Origin: Narthecium ossifragum
Taxonomy: Eukaryota > Streptophyta > Magnoliopsida > Dioscoreales > Nartheciaceae
Direction: 5' to 3'
Length of the DNA stretch: 64,000 bases
Assembly (NCBI GenBank): GCA_963920575.1
Contig: OY986973.1
Location: 17,656,062 to 17,720,061 of the forward strand
Part shown: positions 42,569 through 52,300 of the stretch, piece by piece
Position numbering within the stretch: the first letter of the stretch is position 1
Layout of the letters: the number at the start of each line of letters is the position of its first letter
The notes under the pieces: generated by a model
The model's database searches: none
Told to the model about the DNA's origin: nothing
Seen by the model: the letters and a program-made list of their open reading frames with translations, nothing else
Translations under genes and position numbers: made by a program

Positions 42569-45209
42569 TGTCACACCCCGACCCAGAAAACCCATCCAGG
42601 ACGGGGCGTGAGGGTCCTAACACTATTCATCATCAACCTGCGCGATACAAAGCGGAAAAGATAAACAGATTTAATCAAAAGTATTCCAGAGGCTAAACAA
42701 ATTTAATCATAATATAACATCAAGTCGTACAATGTCGGAGTTCCAAAATACAGATTTATAGAAAATCCCAAAAGTTCTCCAAAATGGTTACAACATATAA
42801 ACATATATCAAAATGTACGACGAATCATCCTCCAGCTACCTCAAGCGCCTCTGGATGTACTCGCGCCGCCAAAAGCCAACCCAGCCGGCTCCACCGAAGA
42901 AGAACTGCCGCCTGCACCTGCAAACGCAGCCCGGGTAGGAATGAGCAAAAAGCCCAGTAGGGTTCTACTCTACGGCTCACTGAAAGGAGGAAAACACCAA
43001 CAGTGTTGTCTCCCAGCCTAAGTCTAACGGATGCCACGGGGTCCCATAACCCCTATCGATTCCCCAAGGGATCCTACTCTTCTCAACCGACCACGCTGGG
43101 AATATCAACCAAACACGCTGGGAGGAAACAAAGAACCAGAACCAGTAGGAACACCCTTTACCCAGCAGGAAACCACTGCCTGGGGACACACGTCAGGGAC
43201 ATCGACAACCATCCTTAGCACTTAGCCTTGGAAGACAACACGACCTCTAAACCTCAAACACTGATCAGAGTCAACTAGCGTGAATCCTCAAAAGACATGA
43301 GACTTGATCAACAATCACACCCTACTCCTGACTACCCATCCATGGTCCTAAGGCTAGATCCGAGCTACCCGAGAGCCTCGGATCGGCGACTTAAAACATC
43401 GCCCGCCTAACCTCAAATGCCTCTAATACACACAATGCATGAGCCTAGGCAAACATCTATCCTAGATGTCTCTATATGTCACATCATCAGTTAAGAGTCC
43501 AGCCAATATACAATAGCCCTCGGCACTCGCCGGCAAGGGCTAAGGTTCCATAATTTTCTCATTAGCTAACACTCATAGCTAACTAAAGGCTAAGCACATC
43601 ATTAAGCAATTAACAATACCTAAACATGAATTAAATGCAATAACAACCATGGGTTTTCTCAAAAGGAAAGAACACTCGAATCGATCCCCAAAACCGATGG
43701 AAACCCCTTGAAAATCCTGGGAAAACCATCATGTATACTTCCCAACATGATTGGGCATCTATCATGAATGAAAGCCAATTAAAGAAAGCCAGAAAAACAC
43801 TGTTCAGGCGCTCACGGTCGATGCGACGGTCGATCCGTGCATCGACCGTGAGGCCACGGTCGATGTCACGGTCGACCGTGGAGCCAAAGCAAAGAAAACT
43901 ACATGGGTGACGGTCGATCAGCACATCGACCGTCGAGAGCCCAAAACGGGACAGAGCCTCACGGACGATGCGACGGTCGACCGTGAGGCGGGGTGAAAAA
44001 GGGAGGAAGCCCACGGTCGATCGATCCATCGACCGTGGGAGGCCAAAAACCCGACAAAGCCCGACGGTCGATGCGACGGTCGACCGTCAGGCCCAGAGTA
44101 AGTATATTAAAGCTTGACGGTCGATACATCGATCGACCGTCGAGCCTGACGGTCGATGCACCGATCGACCGTCGAGCCTGACGGTCGATGCACCGATCGA
44201 CCGTCGAGCCTGACGGTCGATGCACCGATCGACCGTTGAGCTCGCGACGTAAAATACCAGAAATCCCATTTCTAGGTTTTCAAGGATCAAAACATGTTTT
44301 AAAACAATGAAACTTGGTAGGCAAGTATATTTGACTATGGGGAATCCAACGATGTAAAGAAATCCCGTTTTTGACGGTTAAATCTCGAAATCTTCTATCT
44401 AGGTGGAAAATGGACAAAAACCGGCGAAGCTTCGACAATACGGGAAACGAACGACAAAAACCCAGATTCACAATGTAAGAACACAAGGGGAAGAAGCACA
44501 CTACACATGTAAGGAGCTACAAGCATTCTACTAGGTATTCCATAGCAAAAACACATACAACCTAACCTAGTAGAACCCAATCCAGGGATTGAGGTAGAAA
44601 CACCTACCTGGGCGAGCAAAGAAGCTTCTCCATGCGTCCAGCCGGTCGTGCTGCGAAGGTCCGCTCCGCAATACTCAGCCCTCCAAGCTTTAACCCAGCC
44701 GGAGGAGAAGGGGAGAAGGGAGAAGGAGCGATGTTGGTAGGAGGAGAAGAGAAGAGACGTTGGCAGGAGGGGAAGAGGAGGGAACCGGGGAAAGAAAGAA
44801 AAAGAAGGGGAAAAGGTGAGTTGGAGCCAACTGCTCCAACTGCCCCCCACAAACAGGCCACTAACGGGCCGGATCCAACTAACGGGTCAAAAGCCCACCG
44901 ACCCGCTCACGAGCCCGATCGGTCGCTCAAGGGCCGTAAGCCGCCCAAAGGCAAGCTTCAGCGCGCCCGAGCTGGGATCTTCCGATCCCGGGTCCACCTA
45001 ACCATTCTAAACAACCACATACATCAATTCCAAGGCCGTGGGTGCAACGCGGGTGTGAAACCGACCACCATGGGGCATATTTACCAAAATGCCCCTGGGG
45101 TCCAAACCGCCACACGATTGCCCGATCGTGCCCGACGCGGAACCAGACCAAAAGGAAACCGGCTCTCGACCCACACGGTCGAGCCAGGTCTGAGGGATGG
45201 GCCCTCACA
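42569..45209 (-). mobile_element. Solo LTR, family 2, copy E2 (inverted)
   Basis: Read on the minus strand it begins TGTGAGGGCCCATCCCTC and ends GGTCGGGGTGTGACA. The exact target duplication TTCCC is at 42564-42568 and 45210-45214. Length is 2641 bp. It is very similar to E1 along its whole length but inverted. The palindrome zone is 43808-44240. No coding sequence is present; open frames on both strands are shadows of the repeat. Confidence 0.93.
43808..44240. repeat. Palindrome array of LTR E2 (GACGGTCGATGCA...CGATCGACCGTC type)
   Basis: About eleven units. The last four (44114-44240) are near-identical tandem copies of about 40 bases, each of the form GACGGTCGATGCACCGATCG plus ACCGTCGAGCCT, while earlier units differ in arms (CACGG, GACGG) and centre. 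Local tandem amplification inside the array is therefore visible. Confidence 0.9.
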
Positions 45210-45485
45210 TTCCCCGGGTCTCACAGTTATAATTTGAGGATTGTATTAAATGTATAATTTCCCTCTTTGAAGAATTTAATGTATCTATTGCATAATTGAG
45301 GAAGAATTATACTTTTGAATCTTATATCATGCAATAGTAAATTATTGGATTACAATTTTGCTCTTAGATTAATTTTGCTCAAATTAACTGTGAAATTTGC
45401 AAGGTTTCGCACAAGATTGGAAGTACATAGGAATAAGTAGGCTCACGTTTCGGTCCAGATAGATTTGCTGGGTCGGGGCGTGACA

Positions 45486-46285
45486 GACTGCGGAGGTTGT
45501 TTATGTGTTTATACTTTCGCTAAGTATTGGCTTGAACGAAAAGCCATTTTTAATGTTATAGGCCGGAGGACGATGTGGCGGACGATGCACCGATCGATTG
45601 CGGACTATGTGACTTAATTTGAAGGAGCAACTGTTGAACGAGGTATCAACCTTGAGTGCATCATTTCCTCACAGAGGCTGACGGTCGATGCGAAGGTCAA
45701 CCGCGAACCGTGAAGGCTGATGCGGCGATTGATCCGAGCTATATTTTGAGCACAACGGTCAATGTGGCGGACGATGCGAGGGTCGACCGTCAATGTACGC
45801 AGAGTAAAAAATATAGTCGTTGGAGAAAAGATGCAATAAACTAGTGAAAAAAGGGGGAATTATTGATATACATTTTAGCAAGTTTATTTTTCATTTTTAT
45901 CTTTCTTCATAGGTTTAACTTTTGTAAAGCTATTTCAAGTTGTGAAATAGATTTTGAGAGAATTCAAGAGAGACTTGGAGGATACCCAAGAGGTCTTGGG
46001 AGAGATTCTAAGGTTGACAAGCACCTGGAAGCTTGGTGGAAAGTTTGTAAAAGGATTTGCAAGTAATGGAACCTCAAGTAAGACCTTGAGTGAAGTGGAC
46101 GTAGACCAAGAGTTGGGTCGAACGACTATAAACTTGGTACACTCTCTCAAACTCTCATCTCGTCATTTATTTACTTGTTTCATTTACAAGTATTTAAGAA
46201 TCTTAGACTCCTCCTACCTAGGTTTTCCATTTATCGGGTTTTCGAAAAAAGCCCCACCCCCCCCCTCTTGGACTTTGAAAATAAG
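45486..46285 (+). mobile_element. SIRE-like LTR remnant, 5' truncated
   Basis: The order of phrases matches the solo LTR at 33500-34553: AGAGGCTGACGGTCGATG, GTGGCGGACGATGC, CGCAGAGTAAAAAA, CGTTGGAGAAA, GGTGGAAAG and TTGTAA, GGACGTAGACCAAG, TTGGGTCGAAC and a terminal C run followed by CTCTTGGACTTT. The first half of the LTR is missing where it abuts E4 at 45485. The palindromes are decayed. Confidence 0.75.
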
Positions 46286-46469
46286 GTACGAAACATTTAA
46301 TTCGGCACATTGAAGACCAACAAAGGAGACAAGGTAATGGACAATAACAAGACATGCGATAAAGCTTACTATCATAGTCTTCTTCTTCAGGTTCTCTCTC
46401 TGTTTTCTCATATGATCCAAATAATGTAAGAATGCATGTAGTTAGATACATCGTCATGAATAATGAGTA
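46286..46469. other. Short spacer before the hAT transposase remnant
   Basis: AT-rich, no recognised feature; possibly 5' sequence of the transposase gene. Confidence 0.35.
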
Positions 46470-48290
46470 TTTTAGCACCGCCGAGAATATTTTTTTGGAG
46501 AATATGATTAGATCCGGTTTTCAACCAGCATATAAGAAGTTTTCATGGCGTAATGCACAACGAGATGTGATGAAATGTTTTGCAATCGAAACAAAAAACA
46601 TGATTGCTTAGTTATCTTCTATTCTGAGCCAGTTTTCTCTTACTTCCGATATTTGGACATTTAATTAAATGATCTCTTATCTATGCATTATTATTCATTT
46701 TATAGAAGAAAACTGGGTTTTACAAAAAAGAATTTTGTCCTTCATCCCTCTTGAAGATTGTCATACCGTCGAGTTAATTATCGATATGATTCTGGCCAAA
46801 CTTACAGCTGCTGGCATGAATGATAAATTTTTTGCCTAACTTTGGACAATACTAGTTCTAATAATGTTGTTGCAGCTCGGCTCAAAGGTGATCCACCTCT
46901 TCCCGGTAACGGGTACTATTTACATTGCAGATGTATGTGCCACATATTTAACTTTATTGTCCAGACTTCATATGAGCATATCAAAGACAGTATCCAAAAG
47001 GTAAGGGATATTGCCTACTTCATTAGAACTTCTGATACAAGATTTAGAAAATTTTGTTCCATATGCAAGAGACATGGACTGAAACATAAGAAGATTCAAC
47101 TTGATGTAAAAACCAGGTGGAACTCTACCTATTTCATACTAAATGATGCTATAGAGTATAGAGTTGCCATGATTGGTCCACATCATGTAAAAAATATATT
47201 ATTTTATCATTCTTTATATATTGGCATCATCAAAATAATATTAGAATAGATGTGATGGGTGTAAATGAGAGAGAGAGAAGCTTAACCCTATTTTTGGGTT
47301 TAACCCCTCTTAACCCCAAAAGCTTAACCCTATAGCGTTTGGGGATAAGAACCCGGTTCTTAACCCGCAACCAAACACAGGCTTAGTAGATCATCATCTT
47401 CTTCTGTTACATTAGGATTGATTACTGATGATGAATGGACTGTTATACAAAGCTTACGTGGCATGATCAAAATCTTCTATAATGCAACGGTTGGCCTTTC
47501 TCCATCATATAGTTCGACTGTAACACTTGGTTGTTTGCACCTTCACTACACTTTTAAATTTCTTTCTAATAATGCCAATGACTTCTATTTTAGTACCATG
47601 ATCCATAGCATGTTTCTGAAATTTAATAAGTACTTTAGACCGATTCTCATGGTTCTTGGTTTCGGGATGCTAGTAAGTCCTAACATGAAGGATGCATGTT
47701 TGCTGAAATTTGTTGAAGTGATGTACTCTTCTAATGATCATGAAATGATGGCTCATCTCTCAAAAATTCAGTGTGCCTTTGAAACATTCTTCAATGAGTA
47801 CAATGCCAAGTATGGAACGAGACCCAATCAATCAGCATCTTCATCTCGCTCGAGTCCAAGAAAAGGTAAGGATGCAGTAGGGATGACGGTCATGGTGAAT
47901 GACTTATTCTACTCTGGAGCGTCATTAAGATCTGAAACATCCGAGCTCCAACAATACTACAATGCTCCCGTATATGTTGTTGAAACCGGCACTGAATTGG
48001 ATATGATGGCATGGTGAAAAGTACAATGATCAGTAGCATTTCTTGTTCTATTCATTCTAGCACCAGACATACTAGCTGCTCAGATGTCTACTGTAGCTTC
48101 CGAGAGTGCATTCGGTCTCAGTGGACGTGTGCTAGATGACTACAGAAGTAGCTTGGACTCGATGACAGTCAAATCTTTGATATGCCTAAAGGATTGGTGG
48201 GTTGTAGAGATGAGGCTTCAATACTTGCCAGCTGAAGAAGGGATGATCGAAGAATTTGAAAATTTAGATGTAAAAGTATGATTGTATGAA
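46470..48290 (+). pseudogene. hAT transposase pseudogene (RICESLEEPER / zf-BED type)
   Basis: Translated pieces match the hAT core. One is DVMKCFAIETKNMIA with a stop, then SDIWT (about 46560-46680). The central block 46842-47249 has LHCRCMCHIFNFIVQTSYEH, RKFCSICKRHGLKHKKIQLD and VKTRWNSTYFILNDAIEYR. Bases 47418-48017 carry the DUF4413-like region, with FNKYFRPILMVLGFGMLVSP. The dimerisation domain VASESAFGLSGRVLDDYRSS lies at 48084-48281. The catalytic DNTSSN aspartate is present. Stops and a 150-base insertion at about 47250-47395 interrupt it. Intact relatives are transposases, some of them domesticated as DNA-binding host proteins (DAYSLEEPER, RICESLEEPER). This copy is non-functional. 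Confidence 0.88.
47250..47395. mobile_element. Small insertion in the hAT transposase, probably a MITE
   Basis: It separates two collinear parts of the transposase. It contains repeated CTTAACCC words in both orientations and an end CCGCAACCAAACACAGGC that resembles Harbinger-type termini. Ends are not exactly defined. Confidence 0.45.
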
Positions 48291-48791
48291 GGCAATTTTA
48301 CTTCTATATTTCTAATTCTAAGTTTGTAATTTATGTTTTCAGAACTCAGGATAGAGGTGCAAATAATTTTATAAGTGTGTAGGTGCCAACCTAGTTGGGA
48401 TGTGCCCATCTTATTGTGATGCAATATCTCCCTTAAATATGTAACGTATTTGAAAATTAATGTTGAGAATAAAAAAAAATCTGCAAAATTTCTGTATTTT
48501 TTTATTTTTAAAGATTTTTATGAATTTTTTAAATGCTTAAAATATATAATAAATAATTACATAAATTACATACAAACCGGCCCAGGTGGTTGGGCTCGGC
48601 TTTGAATGCCTAAACCTGCCCCGGCTTTGAATGCCTAAACCCGCCCCAGCCCGGTCCAGAACCGGACATGGCTTTAATAGGGGCCGGCCGGGTGGGGGCA
48701 TTCAAAGCCAGGCCCATGAGCCTAAAGGGCGGGACCGGGTATATTTGATTACCCGGCCCGGGCCCGGCTCTGGGCTTTTGCCCAGCCCTAG

Positions 48792-49377
48792 ATAAACCAT
48801 GCAATGCAAATATTAAGGCAAGCATAAGGAGGGGTTTATTTGCAAAAGGTCAAAGCATGAACCTGAGATCCTGTACCTCGCGGTGCCATCTCTGTAGTGA
48901 TGCATACATACCACCAAGTGCTAGGTCCAGAAGCACCAACCGCTCTGTTTTGTATGCTCGTTTCCCGATTGCCCTTCCTCCTCCAAGCCCACCCCAATTG
49001 GCTTCCCTTCCCTCCTACGCATATAATCATATTCCACCAAAAGCGAGGGCACTTTCGTCGTTATAAAACTAACAAACACTTCCCCTCCTAATCAGATCCA
49101 TCTCATCACGACACGCGTCATCCTCAACCGCGCCCAAACCTTACAAACTCACTACACCCATTCAACTAACACCTGCCACGTATACGCTCCATTTTAACAA
49201 GACCTCTCCTCAATCAAGCAGGAAGCACTAATAACTCAACGTTTTCGAGTGCTCACGATCTCCTGCTCCTCCTCTCCTCGCCTCGCCTCTCCTCTCCTCT
49301 CCTCTCCTCTCCTCTCTATCTTATTTAACGAAGAATCCCGGAATCCACTTCCCTGACGGCTCCACTCGGGACCCCGA
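48792..49377 (+). promoter_or_regulatory. AGD: Upstream region of the ARF-GAP gene
   Basis: The 5' flank contains a long CT-rich stretch of CCTCTCCTCG and CTCTCCTCTC repeats at 49262-49320, ending 60 bases before the start codon. This is a frequent feature of plant core promoters and 5' leaders. CTTATTTAACG at 49319 is the only TATA-like word nearby. The region 48800-49050 shows no gene. Confidence 0.5.
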
Positions 49378-52300
49378 ATGGCCTCCGAGAGCTCGATGGA
49401 CAAGAATGCCGTCTTCAGGAAGCTCAGATCGAAGTCCGAGAATAAGGTACCGTGCGATCCCTTGTCTCTCTCTGTCGCCTCCGATTTGTTCTTGTTTTGC
49501 CCTAGATTTTGATGGGGAGTTGGGGATCTGGGGTCCGGATTCTTCCGGATCTCCGAGGGATTCGCCAGATCTGTTTGGGTTCGAGGGTTTTGATGTCTTG
49601 TGGATGTATTTGATTCAGATGTGCTTCGATTGCAACGCGAAGAATCCGACCTGGGCGTCTGTTACGTACGGGATCTTCCTGTGCATTGATTGCTCCGCTG
49701 TCCACCGCAGCCTCGGGGTTCACGTCAGCTTTGTTCGGTATGGATCTTTAATGTGAATTGTCCATTCATTTAGGGTTCTTTTGTGGGCAGCTGTTGGTTT
49801 CAAATTTTGATTCCTATAGGAGTCATTTTCGTGCTTTCTTGATAGTGAAATGCTGACTTTCTTACATATAATCATATTTTCATAGTTATCGCTGTTTAGC
49901 ATCGGATTTCCTTGTATTTTCTGGAGCTAGGTATAAGGTGTGATTGTTCCTCCAAAAATTTTGGATTTTGAGAATGTTTTGTAGTTTGAACGTGTAAAGC
50001 GGCAGAAGATGTAAGTAGCGTAACTTTTGTCATAGGCATCTCATGAGTGAATGCATGGCAGCAAGACATGCTATACCAATGCTTATGAAGCTATGGGCTG
50101 TTGAACAGGAAGAAAAATGCTTAATCTGCTAGTATTTCATTTTTCCTCAGCACGGATCTGTATTTTGTTAGATCTTGTTGGTTGATAATTGGCTTGCTAT
50201 TGAGTTTTGAGAAGTAGCCAATGTAGGAAGAATGACTCCAAGAGTATGTATAACATGCCATATCCAGGGCAAATATTTGTTCTCATGGGTTTGATGGAAG
50301 CTCATTCATTCTTTGATTAACCTGTGAGATATAGTGGAGGATCTGGAGTTCCATGTCTGCCTTAATTTAGATTGCATCAAGAAATGGGAATAAAGATTGT
50401 TAAGGCTGACCACCTCCTCACGTGCGATACATGCCAGTCTGTTGACTGGGTGTGCCAATGTATGCTTTTAGGGTGGATAGAGTGTGGAAAAAAGGGAAAA
50501 GGGAGATAGCGTGAAAGTAGAGAGAGATGGTTGGCAGCCGCAGTTATGTGGCAGGAGGCATGGCAATCCTTGATACAGAATCACAAGTTCTCAACTAAGA
50601 AACTTGATCTTAGGAAATGTGATGCTAGCCTTTTATAGATCAACAATAAAACTGGTGGATAAAACAGGTGAAGCTTCTAAATAAGATCTCATATTGCATG
50701 TAGTTCCCAAATTATCATTGCTAGAGAACTCTAGTGTGGAAAATACAATATCTAAAGCTACTTTTGATTAGCTGCAGCAACGTCATCGGACAACAAAAGT
50801 TGAGCACCTAGAGACCTTAGTCCACTATACTGCATTGAAGAAAGGGGCAAAGAAGTTGTCCATTTATTGCATAGATATTCTTTGATTTGAATATTCATCA
50901 ATGCTAGATAAGCTCAACACCTGATTCTGCATGTACAAACCAATTGGGTTCAACATGCATAGCAGGTACAGGACAGGTGGGGCCTAAAAAGGGAGTGGTT
51001 TTTGTATTCGCCCGAAACGAAAGTGAACCTTGTTACAAGTCATAGACATTCCTCTTGCTGCGTTTGATTCCTAGAAGTGAGCTTTTCCAACTAAAATACA
51101 GAGCTAAAAAGTAAAGGCCAGCTTAGGGTTTGATCTATCAGGAGCTCCTGGTCAAGTAGCAAGACTATGCTGCCGATTGCTATGGTTTGAACTGTACTTA
51201 ATGAAAAATTGAATTGGGTGATGTTTTGCAGGACAGTGTCCTGGTGTATAGAACAGATTGATGTTAGAAACAATAAAATAGACCAGCTATACTTCTGATT
51301 GTACAGAAGTATCAACAGATTGCACTCCTTTATTTGCTGTTGAAGCGATGCAAAGAGAAGGAAAAAACCAAACAGCAATAGTAAGTATTGAAAGTTGAGC
51401 GATGTCATTTGGAGATGCTTGGATTATGATGACCATGAACAGTGAAACTGGTTGAGTAGCAGCTGCTTGCTTTTAGGTCACTGATCTGACTGGCATTCCA
51501 GCAAAACCAAGCCAGGGCCTGAAGGGGCTTGGTTTGTATTCATTTCAAGGCATCTGGGAAGGATTGCTTGCTGACATGAAGAATTCGGTTTATGTACTAG
51601 GTAAGATCTGATCAATAATTGATGTGACGTGAGTTACAAATGTCATCGCATGGCTGGAATATTTGGCTTTTAGCATGTGCAGTCATCTCCATATGGGTCT
51701 TATTTAAGAAATTGCGGCCTTCTGAACGTACTCCGAACTTTTGATATTCTCTTGGATAGTTGTGAGATCACAGTTTTCCGTTAATTGTCATATGTTTCAT
51801 AAGGATCGAAGAACAAAAGAAAGTCATTGTTTTGGCTTTGAATGCATTTTTTTTCTCTCTATCTGTTTGGTCTATGTATGAAAGCCTTTGTCCAAAATAG
51901 TTAGTTTCCTTGATGCTATTGAGTTTGTTATATCATTTTTTTCTCTTTCTTTTGAGAATGGCTGATGTTTATGAACATGTTCTTTTGGCTAACTTTTTGG
52001 CATTCTGTTTTAGAGTAATTTCATGACGTCCAGTAATTTTATGAAACTAAAGGATATATGGCATGGAAGAACATTTGCTTTGGCACTTTACAAGGCAAGA
52101 TAGTACCCGCTGCAATAATGGTGGTGGTAATATAAATGATTGATGGGATGCTCTGAGTGTAACAAAATGGAGTTTTTAGATGAGGGGCATTTTAAAACAG
52201 CTAAAGCTTGTCTTATAGGTACCATAGTTAAGTTGGCAACTTAGTCATTGTGTTTTGGCCTTTTACATGACCTGAACCTGTTGAGGTTGGGTTTGAAGTG

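Larger units (their letters stand above)
37224..45485 (+). mobile_element. Outer LTR, family 2, copy E4, containing copies E1 and E2
   Basis: The 3' end reads GCTGGGTCGGGGCGTGACA, the same terminal phrase as E1 and E3. The 5' border is uncertain; TGTCACCTAG at 37224 is a candidate. A promoter-like CTCTATAAAATGG is at about 37481, a CT run at 37547-37579, and a GAGGTAGGTTTCTACACC donor-like phrase (about 37650) parallels E1 at 40297. The palindrome zone (38050-38110) uses TTTGGATCGATCCAAA. Copies E1 and E2 are inserted at 39745 and 42569, each duplicating five bases of E4. No target duplication for E4 itself was found (right flank GACTG). Confidence 0.6.
36884..48791 (+). mobile_element. Probable second hAT transposon, heavily interrupted
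   Basis: GC-rich subterminal blocks built of GGGCCGGGCC words occur only at 36910-37050 and 48580-48790. The right edge read on the minus strand is CTAGGGCTGGGCAAAAGCCC, a common plant hAT end. The left edge CTAGGCCTAGACAACATGCC is a decayed counterpart. Between them on the plus strand lies a hAT transposase pseudogene (46470-48290) and a stack of LTR insertions (37224-46285). No 8-bp target duplication was found, so the two GC-rich ends could come from separate copies. Confidence 0.5.

Noticed and set aside
39745..45209. E1 and E2 as the two LTRs of one retrotransposon
   Set aside because: They are in opposite orientation, each has its own target duplication (ATAGC and TTCCC), and the 262 bases between them hold no coding sequence.
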